Source of the DNA: Larix sibirica
Lineage: Eukaryota > Streptophyta > Pinopsida > Pinales > Pinaceae
NCBI GenBank assembly: GCA_004151065.3
Contig: NWUY0300016179.1
Location: forward strand, 24,247-49,075
Direction of reading: 5' to 3'
DNA length: 24,829 bases
A program made the translations under genes and the position numbers. Positions within the stretch are counted from its first letter, which is position 1. Each line of letters starts with the position of its first letter. The notes under the pieces are model-generated. The model saw nothing but the letters and a program-made list of their open reading frames with translations. It was not told the DNA's origin and searched no databases. This document shows positions 8,601 through 19,257 of the stretch, piece by piece.

Positions 8601-9657
8601 AGAGAATCTAATATTCACCAGAAAGGAAAATATCCTGCCAAATATACCACCAGAATTTACAGATTCTAGTACTTTTCCTATCGATATCTCAAGAATTAAA
8701 CAATGTGATTTTTCATACAACTAGATCAGATAGACCGATGACACCACCCTAATATCCAATGAAGATGTTGGTAATATCCTGCCACGTAAATACCAATTCA
8801 TTCCTTTGATCATTTTTACTAAGAATTGTTCATGTTTGTTGTGTATATTTTTCCTCGAAGCCGTTAACAAGCCTAATCCACCCTCCTAAGCTCGAATTGT
8901 GGAAAACCATTGTGGGTTAGAGAATGTGTTTTCCATTTTTTCCCAGCTTAAATATAATCAGGGGAAGGAGGAAATTCCTCATGTTCATTGGAGGTTGAAA
9001 TTTTTTGCATCCTAGGCTCAAGAAATTATCATTGCATTCACTATTATTATGGGCCAGGAAACCGACGAGGAAGTGGATGAGGGAATGGTGGCCCTAATTG
9101 ATGTCTTTAATGCCTGTAATACACCCAAACTCTATTGTAATAATGGTCATAGTTGCATGGATAAGAAACCAATTGGTGCTAAAATGTGCGTCAATCATAT
9201 CTCCCACAAAATACCCTTGAGCAATGGCTCACTTCCACAATGCACCCACAAAGTGCATGATCATTAACGATTGATGATCATTAACGACTTGAAATGGTAT
9301 ATTTATAAAACCACCTTTGTTCGAGGTGACACCGCCTACTCTCCAACAACCGGCACCCACAAAATCCTCCACCAACGCGCCACCTGGATAGAAAAGGTTC
9401 CCTCCGAGGGAATAAGAAGGTACACTCAAACTATCAAGGCTTCATATACACATCAGCACCATGGCACCATGCACACGCCACATGTACCAACCCAAGGGTG
9501 GCACATGGTGAGATGGGCCCATATGACATCATTGGGACGTCATTACAAATTTAGTGTGAAATATCAATGTCTCTTCTTGAAATATGAATTGAATAATATG
9601 AAAAAGGGCAAAAAAAGTGCTTATTTGCTACATCTGACGAGCAGTTATTTCGGCTGA
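8446..9657 (+). pseudogene. ORF-A: decayed frame of about 400 codons, unknown (copy 1)
   Basis: A single plus-strand frame runs from just after a stop at 8443 to a stop ending at 9657 with only five internal stops, at 8722, 8731, 8887, 9013 and 9265. Chance would give many more in DNA this AT-rich. Readable stretches include RDLSPPPKVIIGDLKENLIF, VFSIFSQLKYNQGKEEIP, HVHWRLKFFAS, QEIIIAFTIIMGQETDEEVD and EGMVALIDVFNACNTPKLY. The last 130 codons are rich in H, T and Y and look less protein-like. I do not recognise a family. It could be an old exon-rich gene copy carried by a repeat, or an early part of an element that also includes ORF-B, 69 bases downstream on the same strand. No convincing start codon is visible, and the first part lies in the 96-bp repeats. 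Confidence 0.4.
9257..9290 (+). repeat. 17-bp tandem duplication (copy 1)
   Basis: ATGATCATTAACGA occurs at 9257-9270 and again at 9274-9287 with TTG between. It lies inside ORF-A beside the stop at 9265. A 17-base insertion would shift the frame, so it may be one of the damaging events there. Confidence 0.8.
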
Positions 9658-9725
9658 CTCTACCAACGCATGAACTATCTTGCACACCATTCAACCTCCA
9701 AAATATATATTTTTAATTGGCAAGT

Positions 9726-12700
9726 ATGACCGTTTTTTCACCCTCGATATACCTATCATTTCTTTGCAATAAAATAAATGTTAAAATTTCCTCCGCATTC
9801 AACCCTAACCCACCATTTCCCAAAGCTAAAACTAATCCTAAGGAAGAGCACCTAGGTGACATGGAAGGGAAAATATTTTACACCTCCTTGTATGTTCCTA
9901 ATATTTATCATCTTATTAAAGAAGCCCAAACCAATTTTTCCAATGGACATGACTTTTCCCATTTATGGGAATTGAACCTATCTAAATTTGCTTGCTCACA
10001 AATGTATCATTTTCTTGAATTTGTGACTTGGTATGTTGCTAATTTATATGCTGAGAAGAGATCCATCATGTATTTGGATGGAACTAGAGCTATATGTATT
10101 ATCTCCAAGGAAGCCATATCCCAAATGTTGTGTTTCCTTGACCAACCAGGATTACTTCAACTACATGATGATGCATTGGCCTCAATCTACCAGGCCTATA
10201 TCCAAGAAAACAAGAATCAAATAATAAAAATCTACCTAAGCAAATATTCTCCACTACCATCAAACCATGCTCCATTTAAATCCTCCATATTTTCTAACAA
10301 TTCTAGAAAGGCAATTTCCTTGATGTGCCAGATCTTGGGTTATGACCATGACAAGGTTGTATATGACACCTTTATAGGGTTAATGGTAGCCTTAAATCCT
10401 CCAAGTGGCCAAATGTTGACTAATTTTTGTTGTTGTTGTCAATACCTAGATGATAATATCCACATAGACTGAGAAATTTCAAAGTGTCAAATATTTCAGG
10501 TACTAATCCTATCTGATGTACCTAGTACTAAATCCCAATGCTCATTATTTTGAGGCTTTACAGTTGAAGACAAAATATAGTGTAGGGGTTCAAATACTTA
10601 TATATGATTGGAAAAGTGTTGTTATCAAATGGCCAAGAAATCAAGGTTTCTCTCCATTTGTAAATCAATTTATGAATATAGTATATTTCTTGTTGCATAC
10701 CCCCGGAGATATTTCCATATTATAAAGATATGTTACATCTAAACCACAATACAAGGTTGGGAGAATGGTTTGCATATGAATATCATACTATGTTAAGGGT
10801 TTAATATTGGTTTTAGGATGATCCTTATCCACTTCCAACATTCCTTACCACAAGTATCTTTGCAATGGAGTGCATAAGGAAACGTTTAATCTATGACCAT
10901 CTACACTTTGTAAAATTTAGACATCATATCACATTTAAGTTGCCCAAAGAAGTGCCCCCCTTCATAATCAGGACTCAGAATGACCTGGTCCAAGTGGAAT
11001 ATATGTTAAAGAAGTTGGGTCTGTCTAAAGGAGAAAAATGGGCTTATGACCCCCACCAAATTATATCCAAGAAAAGGAAAGAGAATAATAAATTTTCCTA
11101 CAGTCATTAGACCAACATGGAATTGGAAAATATAGTCAACCTGGACACTTGGGAGTAGGTGATCAAGATTTTTTGGACTAATAACAGAAAATATACACAA
11201 GGGAAAACTATGAAAGTAGGGATCCAAAACAAATTGGTCCTTCACAAAAACATGAATTAGGAGATAAAAGGACTATATTAGAGAAACATACATACATGGA
11301 TATAGATGATCCTAAAACATAACACATCAACAAAAGGGCCAGAGCATAAGGAGAAGAGGATAGAAAGAAAACCACAATATATGCCATAGAGACTGAAGAC
11401 AGTGGGTTAGAGAAAGTCTCCAGTCAATCTAGAGAAGCCTCAAAACTACCTATAGTAACAATAGAACATCTCCCCTTAGAAGTTATGGCCACATTTGAGA
11501 CACAACCCAATTCATCATCAACTTGGGATTCTCAAAATTAGTCTAATATGTTTTCCCATTTCATGGACATCAAGAGACATAACATTGATATTATGAGGGA
11601 TAGATATCCAAAGAATTAGATAGACATGAGTCAAAATAAGCTGTTATTAGTAGTAGACCACAAAGATGGAACTTTTAAAATGGAAATTCTAGAGCCAGAT
11701 ATCCCAATGGAGAATACATATGATGATTATAAAGAAACAAAAAATAAAAATCAAATTTGATGAAATCAACCCTGTTGACAGATTTTATTTTTACAGGAAA
11801 TCGAGGAATCTTTATGCAAGGATGTCCTCCAATCCTCTGCCAATTTCAGAAAAATGCAATCAATGGTGCAAATATTGTGAAACAAATAAAGTTAGAGAAG
11901 GTGGCCACCAGGGAAAAAAAACTAACAATTAAAGAGATGGATTAGAATATTGTTACACTGGGGGCCAACCCAAATGACCCGACCCCCGTTCAATCATTGA
12001 TTCAATAGAAAGACAATGAAATTCTGGTGCTAAAAATGAAATTTAAGTTTCATTATGTTGAACATGTACATACCCCTGAGCTAGTGGTGTTGTAGGAGGA
12101 AAATGAGAAGATATACAAGAAAATGATGTAATAAAAATCCTCCATGGATAAATACAGGGATAGAGTAACTGATATTGAACTTCAAGTGTCAAGGTTAGAT
12201 TTGGAAAAAACTACAATCAGTACCAAATACACCCCGCAATCCACTAAAGGAGTAGGAAATGTCTGATGGACTTGGCCACAAAGTAGGTGGAGGTAGAAAA
12301 TATGGGAAAAAGGTTGTAAGATAAAGAGAGGGGATTACAAAACTTAATAATGATATAAAGGAAAAATAAGAGATCAAAGAACATCTGAATCAATATAAGG
12401 ATGAGCTACAACAAGAGGTGAGGTCACTGTCGTAGAGGCTTGTTGGGGAATCACCCATCAAAAGAGATAAACACACATTGTGGGATAACATATCATAAGA
12501 TATCCTTTCACATTGGGAACATTTTGATCTAATCCAAAATGAACTAGATATGGAAACTACCTCAACAACATATATCAAAAGGACCTCATCAGAGCTGGAA
12601 GCAAAACCTGATATTGCATGCATTGTAATTAATTTTTTAAATAACAGGACCAAGAATCAATTGCAAACTTTGGGGCTACTGAAAAGACCAACATAATAAC

Positions 12701-12842
12701 AAATGAAGATAAATTAATATCGAATAAAAATATAATGAGCGAAGTTGAAGCCAAGGTGAAGTTATTAGTAATATATATTGATTTTTTCACAGGTGTTATC
12801 CCTAAGGTTTGCACCCAGACTGCTAAGGGAAAAGCTAAGTAA
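9726..12842 (+). pseudogene. ORF-B: decayed gene of about 1,030 codons, coiled-coil C-terminus, family unknown (copy 1)
   Basis: The longest intact piece starts at ATG 9726 and runs 248 codons to TGA at 10470. It includes FYTSLYVPNIYHLIKEAQ, HDFSHLWELNLSKFACSQ, FVTWYVANLYAEKRSIMYLD, ISKEAISQMLCFLDQPGLL and LGYDHDKVVYDTFIGLMVAL. Protein-like sequence then continues in other frames: SYLMYLVLNPNAHYFEAL from about 10468; RLGEWFAYEYHTMLRV and FAMECIRKRLIYDHLHF from about 10710 to 11110; KLLLVVDHKDGTFKMEILEP from about 11258; IEESLCKDVLQSS near 11800; then K/E/Q-rich pieces such as QEENEKIYKKM-type and NQYKDELQQEVRSLS to 12650. It ends TAKGKAK at TAA 12840-12842. I count about six frame changes and a dozen or more stops. 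The N-terminal two thirds look globular with hydrophobic helices; the end looks like a coiled coil. No polymerase, protease, integrase or transposase motif is visible. It may be a gene of a transposable element or a captured plant gene; function unknown. Confidence 0.65.
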
Positions 12843-14009
12843 CTTGATTGATTGGTGATAAATTGTGGTTTTGAATTTTTTGGTAAGTGTTTGGATAAAT
12901 ATAAAGACGAATAAGGTCTATGTGGATTATTTTAACAATACATAAATAACATAAATAAGCTATGAATTCAAAGGATTTACAACCATGAACTAACTGTGAA
13001 CACAAGCATTAAGACAAAGCTGAGATGTAAACATATGAAAAGGTAAAATACATGTTCCACATATTTATAGAATATTCCATCATATAACATCGTTATAATC
13101 AAGAAGGATAAATGAAAATAGAGAATATATCACAGGAAATAGACATTCACAACGTAAATGTATTAGTTCTGCAACTATCTAATTATGCAACGCATAACAT
13201 TTCTGTATTAAAATACAAAATCAATAGTAAACATACAAGAGGCACAATTTTAATTCACAATCTAAATGATATCATACATTCATATAATTTTGTATTCAAA
13301 CTAATCTTACAAATTCCACAATCCCTTCACTAGATTTTCCAAAATCGAACCCTCTGCTTCCTCCTCAAAAGAAGAACCCCTTCTTCTTATTTTTTTCAAA
13401 GTTTTTTAGCAAATTACATAATCATCAAGATCCAAAAATAATGGGTCTGAAAACGTCCTCTTCCATATTTTGTTTTCTAATTCAAATTAAAAGATATCAT
13501 CCCAAATCGATATACTGAGGTGGCCTTTCAAATGCTTTACTAGGCATATTTTCAGGAAACTGAATCTGGCGAAATCCTCAAAAATAGGCTTCAAAACTCT
13601 GTTCGTAGATCCCAAATCGTGATAGAAGTATAAAAACTGAGGGAGAATTTTATAAATTTTCCCATTCCCGAAGTGGGTTTTTAACCATTTCAAATGATTC
13701 CCTACATTTTGGTGTGAATATGTTCCCAAATATGATGACTAAAACAGTCACCTACCGGCAGTTTCGTAGTACAATTCTCTATCAATTTGGTAGCGCAGCT
13801 GCAAAACCATTCTATAGTGCTACTTTTTCAAGGAAATTCTGGTCCCGAAACTGAATTTCACTTTTCCAAAGTGTACATATCTTTAACTAAGGAAAAAGCA
13901 CCTACAAAACTAATAACAAGATCCATGCAGACATTGTGCCATCTTAGCATGTTTCACTAACTAATAATCAAATTGAAAACATAAACACACAACAAACATA
14001 ATGTTAAAG
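12843..14009. other. AT-rich tail of the block, no gene recognised (copy 1)
   Basis: About 1.2 kb following ORF-B. Two short frames, 13112-13333 (plus) and 13487-13729 (minus, 80 codons), are open but match nothing I know. If ORF-B belongs to an LTR element this could hold its 3' untranslated part and LTR, but I found no second copy of it within the block. Confidence 0.4.
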
Positions 14010-14138
14010 CACAAAACATAAAGGATAAGATTTTTTTCTAAAGTAAAAATTCATGAAATGACCATAGGATAAGTTTGAGTTTCAAGGTATCAGGCTAAAA
14101 AATGTAAACAATCCTAGGTGCAGACCTAAGTACTAACA
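14010..14138 (+). repeat. Diverged end of copy 1
   Basis: Matches 24667-24794 at only about 86%, with about 17 differences and one 1-base gap, although the preceding 10 kb is almost identical. Homology stops abruptly after TAAGTACTAACA in both copies. Confidence 0.8.
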
Positions 14139-14204
14139 CTAACTCCCATTGGGGATAGCATTTTGTTGGAGGGGACCCTTCGGGATCCTTAATTGTCATT
14201 AGTT
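14139..14204. other. Sequence unique to the end of copy 1
   Basis: 66 bases with no counterpart after copy 2. It contains GGACCCTTCGGGATCC, a near-palindrome with a TTCG centre. Together with the N that follows, it looks like the ragged end of a contig. Confidence 0.5.
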
Positions 14205-14205
14205 N
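14205..14205. other. Single ambiguous base, likely contig join
   Basis: One N between the end of copy 1 and the lead-in to copy 2. With the N at 3696 it brackets 10,508 bases that are nearly all repeated downstream. Confidence 0.7.
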
Positions 14206-14315
14206 AATAACTCATCCAAGGTCAATCTAGCTCTTCCATCCATAGTGTCCTTTTGTGTGATCGACAGAGCAATGTGATCACAGACGAAGAAGTGCAGATT
14301 TGACCTATAACAACC
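14206..14315. other. Lead-in to copy 2, no counterpart before copy 1
   Basis: 110 bases with no match to the left flank of copy 1 or to the missing half of the 5' LTR (6239-6402). It includes the 10-base palindrome TGTGATCACA at 14273-14282. The LTR homology begins at about 14316. Confidence 0.5.
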
Positions 14316-14477
14316 ATGCTTTAGCTACTGCATGGTTATACTTATGAAATCAAAATTCTACAATGTTCACTAGCGGGGCCTTGGCCTTGAGATCCACACT
14401 ATGATCTATTACATAAATAAATTTATGCCACTTTCATTCAATTACAATAATAGGGTTCAAGAGTGAGGGATATTACA
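14316..14477 (-). repeat. 3' LTR, partial (copy 2)
   Basis: 162 bases matching about 166 bases of the 5' LTR at roughly 80% by eye, with several small gaps. Begins TGTAATATCC on the minus strand at 14477. Confidence 0.8.
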
Positions 14478-14492
14478 TCCACTCCCCCTTAG
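14478..14492 (-). other. Polypurine tract (copy 2)
   Basis: Identical to 3821-3835: minus strand CTAAGGGGGAGTGGA directly before the LTR. Confidence 0.8.
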
Positions 14493-16877
14493 AATAACAT
14501 CATCTTCAATGTTTTCATTCTTTCAAACTTGACTTTCATCTACCTACACACAACAACAGCTTTTATTTTTTTATATTCTTGTTGCTCCTATGGACTTTCC
14601 AAGACAACCACATGTATGACACTTTATTGAGAGGTCTTTAAGGATTTTTGCATCCAACCACACCTATTCCCTGCAACAACCAAATACAAGGTTTCTCCAA
14701 CGCCCAAGTGGATCATATAATTATCTTTAAATCAAGGAGGAAGACATAACAAATATAAGTAATTTTCTTTCATAGTTTTCCTTGAATGAATTTACTTTCA
14801 TCCTTTTGTTTCTTCCTTCTAGCAACAATTTCCTTACAATCGACTTTACCCTTAAAGTTTTTAATCTATTGTGCTCAATAAACAAGTTATATTGCACATA
14901 ACATAATATTCATTTCTGGGTGAACAACCCCAAGGAATATTAGCCTATCATCACATTCGTTTTGGATTAAACTTGCAATATTTGTTGAAGGCATAAGATG
15001 TGTACATATCATGAGCACAAAACTAAGCAAGCATATATTAAATGATAATGTGTGTGTGTGTGTGCTTGTGCGCGCACGCCATGCCATTAAATTAAATTTA
15101 TCCAAATAATATCAAACACAGACATGTTGTATGTTTTTACTTCTTCTAAGAACTTCTTAAGTGTACATGTAGGAGCCTTTACTTCCCTTGGAAGTTCTGT
15201 TACATTAACACACATTGTGTTCATATCGTACATGATGCACCCAACACGAGGACGATACCCTTAATTATATTTTTACATCTCTCAATGGAACCTACTTCCA
15301 TTGCTATTCAAGGTGTTTTTGCATCAAGAAACACACCAAGTGTTACACACCAACACACCAAGTTCCAAAATAAACAACACCCAAGTGCTAACAGTAATCC
15401 AGGTACTGCATCAAGCTAAGGAAATTCCTTTCATGGACACTCAACACAAGAGGTTATTTTCTTCATTGATTCCCCCGCTTTTGCGCAAGTCCTCATGATG
15501 TTCATGTGTGAAAATATAATTATAACCAAAAGTATTACAAATCGAGCATCCCCATAGTCCGTTCATTGGGAATTAGCTTGCTAGGGGGATCTCATACATA
15601 TTCACTTCTCACGCCTTTGTTAATGAGTTATTTTTTATAAGTTAACTTTAGCTTAAGTTAGTAGGGTTAGGGTTTTTATTTATTTATTTATTCTTGCACT
15701 TCTCTTTGCAGTAATGTTTCTTACATAAACCATAATTCACAAGTATGAGGTCTTTTATTCTCGCAACCATGGGACCTTGGTTCTCATTATGTCCTTATTG
15801 ATATTTCCATAACCAATTCCCTTTCACTTTCCAACATTTAGCATTTCTCCCTCTTGATAATGTTTTAGGTAGTCATGTACACACGACTACTCATGCATGC
15901 TCCTCTCAAATGCATACAATAAAACTTACAAAGAAATATCATCATCATGGTCACTTCAAAAAATGATTTGTAGTGAAAATAAAACATATTGACATGCAAA
16001 ATATTAATGCAATATTACACATGTGTTAGTATGCATACATTCACACACACTTTTCATCACATCTGACATTGTTTGGTTATTGCTTTATATTTAACAAGGT
16101 ACAACAATTTACAATAATCACGTATCCTAATCATGGCTTGTTATATGGATGGAATTCATTATCACCGTAAGGTTTAATACTTCAATATAACTCTCTCGAG
16201 CATCATTAACACAATGCATTCAATGGCATACATATTGTTATCAAGATATCAAATCATGGCTAAAATGAACATGTAACTAATCCCTTTAGCAGGATTATAC
16301 TTCGGCTCATACCTACGTTGTTGTTCTTAGTACCTCTTTCTCTATCACATAGAGGAGAAACAATCATGTTAGTTTTCAATTTTTAAATTCATCAAATTTG
16401 TGATTATATCATCACCACTAATTGATTATGAAACATTACAAGATTTTACATGTGTAGGGACACCTATATGCATTTGGTTACATCGATATACCATTATTAA
16501 ACACATCATGCTAACACCGTGAACACATTATTTCCTATTTCTATGCATTTCTTACCACAAAACACATTTATATTTAGTTCATCATACAACACGAATTAAT
16601 AACATGGATAAATAAATATAATTAAGATTGTATTCCTTCCCTCGGAAGTTTCTTTAATTGGCAGGTAACCTCATCTCAACTTGTATCGCAACCTGTTATC
16701 ATTGCCTCCCACATTCATTAGTGATGATAATAAAAAGCTTAAATATCAGCCTACAATATTTCTTTCAAAGTATGTTTGTAAATGAATCAAGGTGAGGAGG
16801 AGGAACTTCTACGGTCACCACTTCGTTACTTATGCTTACTACAATTATTGAACCATCTAAAGGGTACGGTGTTGAAG
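14493..16877. other. Internal region of the LTR element, non-coding (copy 2)
   Basis: Matches 3836-6220, with one difference seen (G at 15477 for A at 4820). No coding region is supported. Confidence 0.6.
15049..15078 (+). repeat. GT microsatellite plus GC palindrome (copy 2)
   Basis: Same eight TG units and the same GTGCGCGCAC palindrome as 4392-4421. Unchanged repeat number in a mutable tract argues that the two copies separated very recently or are one sequence. Confidence 0.85.
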
Positions 16878-16893
16878 CTCATCTTTGATACCA
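16878..16893 (-). other. Primer binding site, tRNA-iMet type (copy 2)
   Basis: Identical to 6221-6236, two bases inside the LTR. Confidence 0.8.
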
Positions 16894-16895
16894 CT

Positions 16896-17225
16896 TGTAA
16901 TGTCCTTGTTACCCTCAGTAACTAGTTGGGTTATGGGGTATAATAATTTTCATTTAACTCCTAACAAGATAGAACAATACCCATTCAAAATAATTAATGA
17001 ATTAGCGTCATCCATAAATTAGGTACATTTTCCATTTACATCACATACATGATGTCACTATGCTTTAGCTAGCGCACGGTTATGCTTATGAAATAAAAAA
17101 TTATGCTACAACATTCACTGGGAGGGCCTTGGACTTGATATCCATGCCATGAACTTGTACATAAATACGTTTACATCGATTTCATTCAATTACAATAATA
17201 GGGATCAAGGGTGAGGGAAATTACA
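16896..17225 (-). repeat. 5' LTR, 330 bp (copy 2)
   Basis: Identical by reading to 6239-6568, with TG...CA ends. Confidence 0.8.
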
Positions 17226-17237
17226 ACTCCAATTATA

Positions 17238-18562
17238 AAGGTGTGTAAAAGGGTTGTGCTCTTTATCCTCCTCACTTGAATTACATAAGTGTGAGAAAGA
17301 GTCAATGCTACTTCTCCTCCTCCCTTGAATTAACCAAGTGTAGGAATATTCGAATGTCCTTATACTTATCCTTTGTATTAGTAAATATTTAGTTAAAATG
17401 CATGGTCATTCCCCTCATCCCTCAAATTACTAAATCTTGGCAAAGATGTGATGCTCCTCCCCCCCCTTGAATTAACAAACCTTGAGAAAGAGTCGGTGCT
17501 CCTTATCATCCTTAGTCAAATTATTAAACTATGATAAATGAATTCCTCATTCTTCAAATTACTCGTAAATGTGAGAAATGACCAATGCTCCTTCTACCTT
17601 AATGTACAAATGTGTGAGAAAATGAACATGCTCCTTATATTTATCCCTCAAGTTGATAAGGCGTGAGAATGGAACTCTGCTCATACTCACTCAAACGGAA
17701 GAGATGTAAGAGAGGGCCAATGATACTTATTGTTTCAAATCACAAAAGTGCAAGAATGGGTCAATGCTCTTTCTCTTTCTCCTTGGATTATGAAAGTGTG
17801 AGCAAGAGCCAATACTCCTCTTACTCCATCAAATTACGAAACCCTGAGAAAGAGTTGATGATCCTTCTCCCCCTCCCTTGAAATAATAAATCTCATGAAA
17901 GAGTCAAATGCTCCTTCTCCTAATTCTTTAAATTTTAGAGTGTGAGAAAGGGCCAATGCTCCTTCTCCTTCCACCTCAATTTACAAAAGTGTGAGAAAAG
18001 GATCATGCTCCTCTTCATCCCTTGTATTTATAAGGTGTTATAAGGGCTACAGGATTTTTCTCCTACTCAATCAAATGTCATTTGTGTCTAAAAGGGGCCA
18101 ATTCTCCTTATCCTCATCACTCCAATGAAAAAATTATGAAAAGGTTTCACACTCTTTCTCCTCCTCACTTGATATACTAAGCATGAAAAAGATCTGACAC
18201 TCCTCCTCCACCTTCGAATCACCTTCTAGGAAGATTTGATTGTCCTTCTATTCATCCTTTAGATTACCAATTCTTGAGAAGCAGTAGGTTCTCCTTACAA
18301 AGAGGAAGCGATTATGATCCTCCCCCCTTGAATTATTAAAGCTTGGGAAATATAAATTTATCCTTCTCCTGTTCATTCAAATGGAAAAAAATGTAAGAAA
18401 TGGCCAATACTTCTTATGCTCATTCAAATCACAAAAGTGCAATAAACAATATTCAATGCTCTTTCCTCTTCTCCTTGAATTACTAAAGTGTGAGAAAGAG
18501 CCAATGTTCCTTCTTATCTTAACTCAAACTATTAAACCATTAGAAAGAGTGTATGATCCTTT
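17238..18562 (+). repeat. Degenerate 48-bp tandem array (copy 2)
   Basis: Unit-for-unit the same as 6581-7905, including the worn units and the C8 run. Tandem arrays normally change unit number quickly, so identity here bears on whether the duplication is real. Confidence 0.85.
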
Positions 18563-18777
18563 AAGATATTGAATGTGAACTGAACAACTTTCCTTGCAAT
18601 GCCAATTGATTGTTAATTTTGGCAATAGTGTTGTTGACCTTCCTCTCCTTTCTTTGGTTTGGTGAGTTCCACAAAGAAAAAAAGAGTTGGAAATAAACAA
18701 TTGATCATAATACCTTCATAAGTTTGAAAACAAATAATGGTGATAATGGTAATATAAGGTAAGGCATGCGTGGGTGG

Positions 18778-19257
18778 TCAAGATAGATTGAATAAGTTGA
18801 TGGAATTTGATCACAACCATTTGCACACATAAATTAAGACACATGATAAAAGAGATGAGGTATGCACAAACAACTATGATAAATCAGGGAAGTTGATAAG
18901 GTTTAATCATAGTCATTCACGCTAAGGAAATGACACATGATATAACAAAGGGACATCCTCGTGAATGGATCAGATTAATCAAGAACCTTTTCAGTATTCC
19001 ATTGGGGCCATTCATGATAGAGTAAGTACAAGAGGTATAGAAAGGGGATACATTGTGTGAACAGATTAGATTGACCAGTCACCTTTTCCAACATTCCATT
19101 AGGACCATTTGCACTATTGTGATCACACGGGAGATCTAAAGGTTATAGACCACATCAATGATCTAGATCGATTCAACCACATCCCATGTCAGGAAATCCT
19201 AACCATTCACGCTAGGGATCTTTCTCCGCCTCCAAAAGTAATAATTGGAGATTTAAA
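18778..19257 (+). repeat. Degenerate 96-bp tandem repeat (copy 2)
   Basis: Counterpart of 8121-8600, with anchors at 18818, 18914, 19009, 19106 and 19205. Confidence 0.65.

Larger units (their letters stand above)
3697..14138 (+). repeat. 10.4-kb direct repeat, copy 1
   Basis: This block recurs at 14354-24794 in the same orientation with a constant offset of 10,657 bases. Substitutions found by reading are 3739 T/A and 3743 C/T near the left edge, then 4820 A/G, 11454 A/G and 13988 C/T across the core. From 14010 to 14138 the two copies differ at about 17 positions plus one 1-base gap, and after 14138 they share nothing. I did not compare every base by machine. The block contains an LTR element, two tandem arrays and two decayed genes, listed separately. 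Confidence 0.97.
14316..17225 (-). mobile_element. Small non-coding LTR retrotransposon, copy 2
   Basis: Same element as at 3697-6568, but with about 38 more bases of the 3' LTR preserved (14316-14353, including ATGCTTTAGCTA). This allows a longer LTR comparison: 14316-14477 against 6403-6568 or 17060-17225. The 3' LTR still lacks its distal half. Confidence 0.8.

Noticed and set aside
9398-9412. Hairpin TTCCCTC-C-GAGGGAA
   Set aside because: Perfect 7-bp arms but a 1-base centre; an isolated palindrome with no supporting context.
10033-10224. 63-codon plus-strand frame inside ORF-B
   Set aside because: Shadow of the longer, protein-like frame that starts at 9726.
12195-12814. Three short minus-strand open frames rich in S, F and L
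   Set aside because: They are antisense to the K/E/Q-rich region of ORF-B, whose complement gives S/F/L-rich frames.
14273-14282. Palindrome TGTGATCACA resembling a bacterial CRP half-site pair
   Set aside because: Plant context and a single isolated 10-base palindrome.
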